Assembly (NCBI GenBank): GCA_027028805.1
Contig: JALVHX010000270.1
Coordinates: forward strand, 1-6,781
Direction: 5' to 3'
Length of the DNA: 6,781 bases
Source of the DNA: Desulfurococcales archaeon
Lineage (GTDB): Archaea > Thermoproteota > Thermoprotei_A > Sulfolobales > Desulfurococcaceae
Part shown: positions 1 to 5,222 of the stretch, one piece after another
Numbering within the stretch: position 1 is the first letter of the stretch
Layout: the number at the start of each line of letters is the position of its first letter
Program-made: the position numbers and the translations under genes
The notes under the pieces: model-generated
Told to the model about the DNA's origin: nothing
What the model saw: only the letters and a program-made list of their open reading frames with translations
Databases searched by the model: none

Positions 1-401
1 CAAGGGTGTATGGCCCCTATATCTATGGCTTCGAGGTGAGGATAGGGCCTGACGGCCGCCCCATTATAAGGGAGTTCGGCAACGTTAGGCGCGCCGGCAC
101 GAAGCCTGTTATAAGCGAGGAGCGTGAGCCCCTGATAGATGTATTCGAGGAGGGAGACGACGTCGTGGTTATAGCAGAGATACCCGGCGTCGACAAGGAT
201 AAGATAAAGGTCGAGGTGTCCGAGGACAAGAGGAGGCTCATCATAAGGGCGAGCAACGAGAACAGGAAATACTATAAGGAGGTTGAGCTCCCGGCACCCG
301 TTGATCCATCCTCCGCCAAAGCCAACTATAAGAACGGTGTATTAGAGGTTAGGCTGAAGAAGTCGAAGGAGTCGAAGAAATACGAGATAAAGGTCGAGTA
401 A
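1..401 (+). CDS. Small heat-shock protein, Hsp20/alpha-crystallin family (5'-partial)
   Basis: ATP-independent holdase chaperone of the cytoplasm; family members form large oligomers that bind unfolding proteins. Numbering from the GTG at 6, the 131 visible residues start with YGPYIYGF and IGPDGRP, the linker typical of archaeal Hsp20. The alpha-crystallin domain follows at about 42-120 (PLIDVFEEGDD, VVIAEIPGVDKDKIKVEV, and the diagnostic ANYKNGVLEVRL at 106-117). The protein ends with the I-x-V anchor (IKV, 128-130) used in oligomer assembly. The GTG at 6 is the first start codon available, but the frame stays open to the left edge (AGG at 3-5). Relatives carry a further few dozen charged or aromatic residues before YGP, so I read this as a truncated gene whose start lies upstream. 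The stop TAA is at 399-401. The family is certain; the start is not. Confidence 0.93.
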   Translation, partial: RVYGPYIYGFEVRIGPDGRPIIREFGNVRRAGTKPVISEEREPLIDVFEEGDDVVVIAEIPGVDKDKIKVEVSEDKRRLIIRASNENRKYYKEVELPAPVDPSSAKANYKNGVLEVRLKKSKESKKYEIKVE

Positions 402-423
402 GCCGCTGAGACAACGGGCTGGG

Positions 424-463
424 CGTTTTTAACCCGGCTAATCCCCCCTTCTTCCTTATTTTT
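424..463 (+). terminator. T-run / pyrimidine-tract terminator candidate after hsp20
   Basis: Five T's at 426-430 lie 25 bp past the Hsp20 stop. They sit between a weak CGGG (415-418) and CCCG (433-436) pair and are followed by a pyrimidine tract ending in T5 at 459-463. Archaeal termination relies mainly on U-runs, so one of these could end the Hsp20 transcript. The hairpin is too weak to rely on, and the second T-run overlaps the next promoter. Confidence 0.35.
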
Positions 464-467
464 AAAT
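459..467 (+). promoter_or_regulatory. TATA box (TTTTTAAAT) for the phosphoesterase-arfC pair
   Basis: TTTTTAAAT at 459-467 is a close match to the crenarchaeal box A. Its centre near 463 predicts transcription starting around 488-490, which leaves an untranslated leader of about 50 nt before the ATG at 540. Two copies of CCGAGACA (472-479 and 493-500) flank the predicted start site, so they are candidate regulator contacts. Confidence 0.5.
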
Positions 468-522
468 CCCTCCGAGACAAATAGTATTGTCGCCGAGACA
501 GCTGCGTATATGATGCCGGTGT

Positions 523-530
523 GGGAGGGG
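523..530 (+). promoter_or_regulatory. Shine-Dalgarno sequence for the phosphoesterase
   Basis: GGGAGGGG ends 9 nt before the ATG at 540. An in-frame TAG at 534-536 rules out any start further upstream. This site therefore fixes the start codon. Confidence 0.65.
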
Positions 531-539
531 TTATAGGCC

Positions 540-1061
540 ATGGTTCTCGTTGGGCTTATGAGTGATAGCCACGATAATATGGGTAACGTGGAGCGGGCTA
601 TGGAGGTTTTCCGCCGCGAGCACATAAGCCTTGTTTTTCACCTCGGAGACATAGTGTCGCCGTTCATCGTTAGGAGGATGATCGAGCTACGGTGGAGCGG
701 GCTCCGCGTCATAGGTGTCTTCGGGAACAATGATGGCGATAAATGGCTTCTCACGAGGCTTTTCACGGAGGCCGGCTGGTTCATAAGCCATGGCCCGAGG
801 ATCCATGAGGTTGGCGGTAAACGGGTTCTCGTGTTCCACGGACACGACGGCGTCGAGTTCACGGAGAGGATCGCGGACTCCTATGCCGCCGGCATGGGCG
901 TCGACATGGTGTTCTACGGGCATACTCATAGGAGGAGGGTGGCCGAGGTCAACGGGGTACTGGTGGTTAACCCGGGGGAGGTCTATGGCGGCCTCACCGG
1001 GGAGGCGAGCGTCGCAATAGTGGATCTCGATGCGGGGAAGGCCTGGTTTGAGAGGCTCTAG
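540..1061 (+). CDS. MJ0936/YfcE-type metallophosphoesterase
   Basis: Cytoplasmic two-metal phosphoesterase of the calcineurin-like fold; the characterised relative MJ0936 hydrolyses model phosphodiesters. All five metal-binding blocks are present in 173 residues: D9-x-H11 (SDSHDN), G36-D37 (GDIVSP), G62-N63-N64-D65 (GNND), H100-G-H102, and G127-H128-T129-H130, followed by the family's NPGE (144-147). The length is normal for the family and there is no signal peptide or membrane segment, so it should be an active soluble enzyme. The ATG is fixed by an upstream stop and a good Shine-Dalgarno. Its 3' end overlaps the ArfC reductase frame by 32 bp (14 bp if the reductase starts at TTG 1048), which implies co-transcription and probably coupled translation. 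The true substrate is unknown; the overlap makes a phosphorylated riboflavin precursor a testable guess. Confidence 0.92.
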   Translation: MVLVGLMSDSHDNMGNVERAMEVFRREHISLVFHLGDIVSPFIVRRMIELRWSGLRVIGVFGNNDGDKWLLTRLFTEAGWFISHGPRIHEVGGKRVLVFHGHDGVEFTERIADSYAAGMGVDMVFYGHTHRRRVAEVNGVLVVNPGEVYGGLTGEASVAIVDLDAGKAWFERL

Positions 1062-1710
1062 CGATAGGCCGCGCGTAACAATATATACGGCTGTATCGCT
1101 TGACGGCAGAATAGGTTTCCGCGGCAGGAGATTCGTGCTCGGAACCTGTGAGCAACGCATCCTGCACCACTATCGATCAGTATCGGACGCCGTCATGGTT
1201 GGAGCGGGGACTGTTATAAGCGATAACCCGTCGCTTACCGTGAGGCTTGTGGATTATAAGGGGGGCCAGCCGCTCAGGGTTGTCGTCGACGGGAGGCTCT
1301 CAACGCCGATAGACGCCAAGGTATATGATACATCCATGGCCCCGACCCTCGTGGTTACATCGGAGGCTTCTCCATGGGAAAAGAGGAGGCGTCTCGAGGA
1401 GAAGGGGGTTGAGGTTGTTGTCGCGGGGCCGGGGCCGTGGATAGATATAGGTTTTCTGCTCAGCCTCCTCTGGAGGCGCGGCGTCAGGAGCCTGCTGGTG
1501 GAGGGCGGGGCCACGCTTATAGGAGAGCTTGTCTCGGCCATGTTTTTCGATAGGCTCGTGGTCGCTGTCACGCCGTGGCTGCTTGGCTCGGGGGCCACGG
1601 GTTTCCTTGAGAAGAGGCTTGTTGAGCCTGTCAGGCTGCGTGTCGAGGAGATACGTGTCTGCGGCGTCGATGTGGTGTTGGAGCTTAGGCCTCTAACAGG
1701 ATCTCTATAG
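1030..1710 (+). CDS. arfC: 2,5-diamino-6-ribosylamino-pyrimidinone 5'-phosphate reductase (ArfC / RIB7 / RibD C-terminal type)
   Basis: NAD(P)H-dependent reductase that converts the ribosyl side chain of the diaminopyrimidine phosphate to ribityl, an early step of archaeal riboflavin synthesis that also supplies the F420 chromophore. The protein is a stand-alone RibD_C domain of 226 residues, close to the size of the characterised MJ0671. Visible blocks are TAVSLDGRI (20-28), the VGAGTVISDNP nucleotide-binding stretch (57-67), VVVDGRL (84-90), LLVEGGATLIGEL (155-167) and LLGSGATG (184-191). There is no deaminase domain. Two starts are possible: the ATG at 1030, or TTG at 1048 preceded by purine-rich GGGGAAGG; the latter would place SLDG at about the distance from the N-terminus seen in relatives. 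The gene overlaps the upstream phosphoesterase and, at its 3' end, 26 bp of the convergent glycosyltransferase gene. Confidence 0.93.
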   Translation: MRGRPGLRGSSDRPRVTIYTAVSLDGRIGFRGRRFVLGTCEQRILHHYRSVSDAVMVGAGTVISDNPSLTVRLVDYKGGQPLRVVVDGRLSTPIDAKVYDTSMAPTLVVTSEASPWEKRRRLEEKGVEVVVAGPGPWIDIGFLLSLLWRRGVRSLLVEGGATLIGELVSAMFFDRLVVAVTPWLLGSGATGFLEKRLVEPVRLRVEEIRVCGVDVVLELRPLTGSL

Positions 1711-2668
1711 CTCTCGCGGCGCGTCCTCCTCCCCAGGGGTATCTCGGGGGCCTCGTCTTCTCAGCTATCCTTATCGCGTCCATTATTTCTTCGGGCGAAG
1801 CCGTGTGGGGGAGTAGCTGGGCGTTCAGTTTCTTGGCGAGCCTCGCGGCGTCGAGGGGTGTGGCGGCGTATCTTATCTTCTCCGGCTTGTCCATGACTAT
1901 TACGACGGGTTTCCTATAGGTGAGCGCGGCCTCTAGTACTATTCTCCCGAAATGAGAGACCACTACATGGGCTCTGCTGAGCCACCTGCCTATGTCTGGG
2001 TCGTAGCCGAAGAACACCCATTCTGGGCGGCGCCTCATGTATTTCTCGGGTGGATCCCGGCCCGTCTGCACCACTGCCTTCTCTATGGGGAGCCTCAGCA
2101 TCTTCTCGACGAGCTCCGGGTATCCCGTTGTGCCCGTTGTGACGAAGACGTAGCCGTCGTCCGAGACCGGGTATCTGGGCTTCTCATATAAGGGGCCCAC
2201 GTATACTCCTCTGGGATACATGTTTTTCTGCTCGGGCCAGCTCAGCAGGACTGTGTAGGATAGGGGGTAGAGGATCCTTATCGTCTTGCCGGGTGTCGCT
2301 ATCCTGACCGGTGACTCTATCAGTATAAGGGGCCTGCCTCTCAGCGCATAGTATATCGAGGGCATTAGGCTGTGATTGCTGCCCGACGCGACGACTATGC
2401 GTGGCTCTGCGCGGATAAACACGGTCTCCGCTAGCGCGGCGAGGAACCTGTGGAGGCCCGAGGCATAGCTTTCCCCGGGCTCGACCGGCTTCAAGACACA
2501 CCATATAGGCCCGAGGCCCCCCAGCTTCGTGTAGCTGAACCTGTCCCCGCAGGGGACTATGAATCCCACCCGCCACCCCTTCTCTCTAAGCGCCTCGGCC
2601 ACGATGTATGCGTGGCCGGTGTGGCCGCCGCCGCTGGCTATGAACAACACGTCTATACATGTGGCCAA
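1685..2668 (-). CDS. Agl24-like GT-B glycosyltransferase (fused Alg14-Alg13 / MurG-like), probable GlcNAc transferase of N-glycan assembly
   Basis: Likely adds GlcNAc from UDP-GlcNAc to a lipid-linked GlcNAc on the cytoplasmic face of the membrane, the second step of N-glycan building, as Agl24 does in Sulfolobus. The N-terminal Alg14-like half opens with a hydrophobic strand and GGGH (13-16), the motif whose His is essential in Agl24. ASGSNHS (95-100) and LIESPVR (116-122) follow, and E118 matches the second conserved acidic residue of this group. The Alg13-like half contains VFVTTGTTGYPELV (174-187) and a sugar-nucleotide loop, VVSHFGRIVLEAALTYRKPVVIV (236-258), where SHFG replaces the usual SHAG. 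The 327-residue length suits a single-chain Alg14-Alg13. The start is TTG at 2668; an in-frame TGA at 2675-2677 excludes earlier starts, and GTG at 2650 is an alternative. A MurG-like role is unlikely in an archaeon. The donor sugar is inferred. Confidence 0.82.
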   Translation of the reverse strand: MATCIDVLFIASGGGHTGHAYIVAEALREKGWRVGFIVPCGDRFSYTKLGGLGPIWCVLKPVEPGESYASGLHRFLAALAETVFIRAEPRIVVASGSNHSLMPSIYYALRGRPLILIESPVRIATPGKTIRILYPLSYTVLLSWPEQKNMYPRGVYVGPLYEKPRYPVSDDGYVFVTTGTTGYPELVEKMLRLPIEKAVVQTGRDPPEKYMRRRPEWVFFGYDPDIGRWLSRAHVVVSHFGRIVLEAALTYRKPVVIVMDKPEKIRYAATPLDAARLAKKLNAQLLPHTASPEEIMDAIRIAEKTRPPRYPWGGGRAARAIEILLEA

Positions 2669-2717
2669 GCCTTCTCAGCCCACCGCTCCAGGAGGTGTTG
2701 GCTGGAGACGTGTTCAT
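2640..2717 (-). repeat. Long-range inverted repeat bracketing the glycosyltransferase start
   Basis: On the + strand, GACGTGTTCAT (2707-2717) is the reverse complement of ATGAACAACACGTC (2640-2653) except for a 3-base insertion. In the - strand transcript, the leader could therefore pair over 11 bp with early codons of the glycosyltransferase, enclosing the TTG start at 2668. Nested inside is a perfect 6-bp inverted repeat, CTCCAG (2686-2691) with CTGGAG (2702-2707), with a 10-nt loop. This is a possible translation-controlling fold, if transcription starts at or upstream of 2717. TATA-like AT-rich DNA at 2731-2748 would place it near 2708-2718. Confidence 0.35.
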
Positions 2718-2730
2718 CTCTGCATGGTCT

Positions 2731-2748
2731 AGATAAATGTATTATTTA
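2731..2748 (-). promoter_or_regulatory. TATA-like region for the glycosyltransferase gene
   Basis: Read on the - strand, this AT-rich stretch contains CTAAATAAT and CATTTATC. Taken as box A they predict starts near 2718 and 2710, giving a 40-50 nt leader to the TTG at 2668. No convincing Shine-Dalgarno lies at the right distance from that start, so the start and promoter calls support each other only weakly. The same stretch could serve the divergent yjbQ gene. Confidence 0.3.
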
Positions 2749-2786
2749 GCCCCGTATAGCTATGGAACATAACCAGGGGTTTCTCT

Positions 2787-2799
2787 GCATAGTATATGC
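2787..2799 (+). promoter_or_regulatory. Palindromic TATA-like element upstream of yjbQ
   Basis: GCATA-GTA-TATGC is a perfect 5-bp inverted repeat around a 3-bp centre, and it contains the TATA-like AGTATATG. Its centre lies about 26 bp upstream of the GTG at 2820, the spacing expected for a nearly leaderless transcript. It could be box A, an operator, or both. A GGGAG at 2806-2810, 9 nt before the GTG, would instead favour a leader and a start of transcription further upstream. Confidence 0.3.
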
Positions 2800-2819
2800 G
2801 TGGATGGGAGTGATGCGGC

Positions 2820-3233
2820 GTGAAGGTGTATTTTGAGGAGATAGTGTTCTCTACGAGCAAGAGGTTCCAGCTCGTAGACATCACTCATAGGGTTGAGGAG
2901 ATTGTCAGGAGGAGCGGCGTGAGAAACGGGATCTGCCTCGTCTTCGCCCCCCACGCAACCGCGGCTATAATAGCTAATGAGCACGAGTCCGGGTTGATGG
3001 AGGATATATTGACGAAGATCAAGGAGCTCGTGGAGCCTGGGCGGGGATGGAAGCATAATATTATAGATGACAACGCGCACGCGCACATAGGATCAGCCTT
3101 GATCGGTGCGGACAGGGTGTTCCCTGTCCGCGACGGCTCCCTGATACGTGGGACGTGGCAGAATATCTTCTTGGTGGAGCTGGATGGGCCGAGGAGCCGG
3201 CGCGTCGTGATCGTGGAGGTTATGGGTGAGTAG
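2820..3233 (+). CDS. YjbQ/UPF0047 family protein (secondary thiamine-phosphate synthase-like)
   Basis: Small soluble beta-barrel family of unsettled physiological role; some members have weak thiamine-phosphate-synthase activity, and structures show a metal site built from conserved His residues. At 137 residues it is of normal length and carries every hallmark: [12 protein letters not shown] (43-54, H45 and E54), DDNAHAHI (83-90, H87 and H89), [18 protein letters not shown] (101-118) and [10 protein letters not shown] (120-129). The start is GTG at 2820, enforced by an in-frame TGA at 2811-2813, with GGGAG 9 nt upstream. Two bases separate its stop from the NAPRTase GTG, and the Shine-Dalgarno-like GGTGA for that gene lies inside its last codons, so the pair is almost certainly one transcript with coupled translation. 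The family call is firm; the annotated thiamine function should not be taken as its real job. Confidence 0.93.
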   Translation: MKVYFEEIVFSTSKRFQLVDITHRVEEIVRRSGVRNGICLVFAPHATAAIIANEHESGLMEDILTKIKELVEPGRGWKHNIIDDNAHAHIGSALIGADRVFPVRDGSLIRGTWQNIFLVELDGPRSRRVVIVEVMGE

Positions 3234-3235
3234 CC

Positions 3236-4420
3236 GTGGCGCCTGAGAGGCCGGGTATCTATGTGGCGTCGCCCCAGGAGATCACTGGTGGAGAGGTAAC
3301 CGATATTTATTTCGTGAGAACCACGAGGATACTTCGGGCGGCCGGTATAAGGAAGAGGGTTAGGATGGAGTTCCACGCCACCAGCCTGCCCAGGGGATAT
3401 GAGTGGGCTGTATACGCGGGCCTCGAGGAGGCTCTCCGCATACTTGAGGGCAAGCCCGTAACCGTCTATAGTCTCCCCGAGGGGACGTTGTTTAAGCCGA
3501 ACGAGCCCCTCATGATCATCGAGGGCTTCTACGACGATATCGCGGTATACGAGACACCTATCCTGGGTGTTCTACGCCACTACACCAGCATAGCCACCGC
3601 CGCCGCGCGCATGAAGAGGCTCGCCATGGATAAGACGCTATTATTCTTCGGGCTCCGCAGCCTCCACCCCGCGCTCGCGCCTATGGCTGACAGGGCCGCG
3701 TATATAGGTGGGATGGACGCGGTCTCCGGGACTATTAGCGAGAAATACCTTGGCCTAAAGCCTGTGGGAACCATGCCGCACGCCCTCGTCATCGTCTCCG
3801 GGAGCCAGGAGAAGGCGTGGCTCTTGTTCGACAAGTATGTTGAGGAGAGTGTTCCACGGATAATGCTTGTAGACACCTTCTATGATGAACGCATAGAGGC
3901 CGTGATGGCTGCCAGGCTTCTTGGCGAGCGGCTCTACGGGGTGAGGCTCGACACCCCTAGCAGCAGGAGGGGCAACATGAAGGCTATTATAGAGGAGGTC
4001 CGGTGGACCCTGGATCTGCTGGGCTACCGGCACGTCAAGATAATTGTGAGCGGCGGCATAGATGAGAGGAAGCTGGCCGAGCTCCGCGGCGTCGCCGACG
4101 GCTTCGGGATCGGGACGAGCATAGCGTTTCCAAGAAGCATCGATATAAGCGCCGATATCGTGGAGATAGAGGAGGATGGCTCGTGGAGGCCTGTCGCCAA
4201 GAGGGGTAAGCTCCCCGGAGCCAAGCAGCTGTATAGAAGGAGGCCCGGGCTCAACGACGTGGTTGTGCCTTGGGGGCGCAGGGGCCCTGATGGATACGAG
4301 GCCTTGCTCCGCAAGTATATAGAGGACGGCGCCATAGCCGCGGAGCTCCCGGGGCTAAGGGAGATCAGGGAGTATGTGCTGAGCCAGCTCCGGGAGGTCC
4401 CTGAGCCAGAGCCTGTCTAG
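3236..4420 (+). CDS. pncB: Nicotinate phosphoribosyltransferase (archaeal NAPRTase)
   Basis: Makes nicotinate mononucleotide from nicotinate and PRPP, the entry step of the Preiss-Handler NAD salvage route, in the cytoplasm. The 394 residues match the archaeal enzyme characterised from Thermoplasma in size and layout. An N-terminal domain contains [18 protein letters not shown] (45-62) and [16 protein letters not shown] (77-92). The alpha/beta-barrel carries [22 protein letters not shown] (138-159), GTMPHAL (178-184, with the family's conserved His182), LVDTFYDE (211-218), [12 protein letters not shown] (235-246), KIIVSGGID (268-276) and DGFGIGTSI (288-296), the last two forming the phosphate-binding region. 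The start is GTG at 3236, with GGTGA at 3225-3229 upstream. The cluster context (YjbQ, ArfC) is cofactor metabolism. Its TAG overlaps the stop of the convergent orphan gene. Nicotinamide phosphoribosyltransferase is a less likely alternative. Confidence 0.92.
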   Translation: MAPERPGIYVASPQEITGGEVTDIYFVRTTRILRAAGIRKRVRMEFHATSLPRGYEWAVYAGLEEALRILEGKPVTVYSLPEGTLFKPNEPLMIIEGFYDDIAVYETPILGVLRHYTSIATAAARMKRLAMDKTLLFFGLRSLHPALAPMADRAAYIGGMDAVSGTISEKYLGLKPVGTMPHALVIVSGSQEKAWLLFDKYVEESVPRIMLVDTFYDERIEAVMAARLLGERLYGVRLDTPSSRRGNMKAIIEEVRWTLDLLGYRHVKIIVSGGIDERKLAELRGVADGFGIGTSIAFPRSIDISADIVEIEEDGSWRPVAKRGKLPGAKQLYRRRPGLNDVVVPWGRRGPDGYEALLRKYIEDGAIAAELPGLREIREYVLSQLREVPEPEPV

Positions 4421-5145
4421 GCGTCAAGCACCACTACGTGCCTGAGACCAGTGTTCTCGGGTATCAATCGTTTTTTCACCACGCCCCCAGCCTCCTCTAC
4501 GCCTCTCTTCTCCCCCCAGGAGATCACTAGACGGGGGCCCGGCGCTGTCTCCAGCTCCACGCGGCCGTTCCCCGCTATACACGTCTTCATTGCTATGCAG
4601 GCCTCCTTAACAGCCTCCAGGTCTCCCTGCTCTAGGCCGGCGGCCAGCTGTAGCCATGCATCCATGGATTCCACCGGGTAGCGTGCTATGGCCGCGTCCC
4701 CTATTACTAGGTAATACGTGTAGGTGAGCGGCAGATACGATATATGCACGACATAGGGTTCTCCGGGGGCCTCCGCGGTGAACACGAGGCCTCCATAGAA
4801 CCATGCGTTGATAACAGCCCTGTCCATGAGCCCCTTATGGGCCGCCACTATATCCTTGTTGTCTGCGAGCTCTCTGCAGAACCTCACAACCCTGCTGCCG
4901 GATAGGAATGGGGGCACCTCGCCCATCTCCCTATACAGGTTATCGGGGCCCCTCAATATGATCCTCCTATAGTTCAGCACGGGCATAGAGACGATAGTTC
5001 TCCGAGAAGCCATCCTCGCCTCTCCAAGAACGAGTACGCCGGGGCAACTGAGAAGTATCCTCGCCAAAACCCTCACTCTCCATCTTTTTCCATAAAGCCC
5101 CATATTCCTCTCAGGAGACACGTGTGTTCTGGAACCGTTCACCAC
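4417..5145 (-). CDS. Hypothetical protein, unrecognised (242 aa)
   Basis: I do not recognise the family. The product is a soluble-looking protein of 242 residues. It has a basic N-terminus ([14 protein letters not shown], 19-32), no signal peptide and no clear membrane span. A beta-rich middle includes [20 protein letters not shown] (131-150), then comes a predicted helix ([22 protein letters not shown], 161-182), and the C-terminus is a run of strands ending LRHVVVLDA. Cysteines are at 34, 90, 183 and 189, the last two spaced C-x5-C. Composition and codon use match the neighbours, and the frame is open over its full length, so it looks real. The start is ambiguous: GTG at 5145, which lies about 26 bp from a TATA box and would be leaderless, or ATG at 5103 (residue 15) with AGAGG immediately upstream. 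It is convergent with pncB and shares the CTAG of both stop codons. Confidence 0.75.
   Translation of the reverse strand: MVNGSRTHVSPERNMGLYGKRWRVRVLARILLSCPGVLVLGEARMASRRTIVSMPVLNYRRIILRGPDNLYREMGEVPPFLSGSRVVRFCRELADNKDIVAAHKGLMDRAVINAWFYGGLVFTAEAPGEPYVVHISYLPLTYTYYLVIGDAAIARYPVESMDAWLQLAAGLEQGDLEAVKEACIAMKTCIAGNGRVELETAPGPRLVISWGEKRGVEEAGGVVKKRLIPENTGLRHVVVLDA
4471..4476 (+). terminator. T6 run downstream of NAPRTase
   Basis: Six consecutive T's lie 51 bp past the NAPRTase stop, inside the convergent gene read on the other strand (its Lys-Lys codons, residues 224-225). With no intergenic space available, this U-run is the best visible terminator for the yjbQ-pncB transcript. No clear hairpin precedes it. 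Confidence 0.35.
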
Positions 5146-5166
5146 GGGATTATTGATGGTGTTTTT

Positions 5167-5175
5167 CTTATATAC
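5167..5175. promoter_or_regulatory. Shared TATA box in the divergent promoter
   Basis: CTTATATAC at 5167-5175 (TATATAAG read on the other strand) is the strongest TATA match in the 76-bp divergent spacer. Read leftwards its centre is 26 bp from the GTG at 5145, which predicts a leaderless orphan-gene mRNA. Read rightwards it predicts transcription from about 5197, leaving a 25-34 nt leader containing two purine-rich Shine-Dalgarno candidates for the secreted protein. A second candidate, ATAAAAGG at 5182-5189, could serve the rightward gene instead. Confidence 0.45.
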
Positions 5176-5208
5176 TGGAACATAAAAGGCTTCCCAGAAC
5201 CCAAAAAA

Positions 5209-5222
5209 GGGAGGATGGAGGG
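5209..5222 (+). promoter_or_regulatory. Two overlapping ribosome-binding site candidates for the secreted protein
   Basis: GGGAGG at 5209-5214 is 7 nt from the GTG at 5222. GGAGGG at 5217-5222 is 8 nt from the ATG at 5231. Each start therefore has its own well-spaced Shine-Dalgarno. ATG with a signal peptide starting MYTRIAALALVV is the more conventional choice; the GTG start adds three residues. Confidence 0.5.

Noticed and set aside
687..1160. Long open frame on the - strand opposite the phosphoesterase and arfC
   Set aside because: Both + strand genes here carry unmistakable family motifs; the antisense product is Pro/Arg/Leu-rich with no recognisable domain, typical of a shadow frame in GC-rich DNA.
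1685..2668. MurG (peptidoglycan) assignment
   Set aside because: Similarity to the GT-B fold is real, but archaea of this type lack murein, and the GGGH plus E118 pattern fits the Agl24/Alg13-14 group better.
2586..2717. Short - strand frame starting at ATG 2717, upstream of and overlapping the glycosyltransferase
   Set aside because: It is out of frame with the glycosyltransferase, about 44 codons long, low-complexity Arg/His-rich, and has no ribosome-binding site. A regulatory uORF is possible but not supported by anything beyond its position.
2885..3376. 163-codon open frame on the - strand across the yjbQ/pncB junction
   Set aside because: It is antisense to conserved YjbQ and NAPRTase motifs, crosses a gene boundary, and shows no family features.
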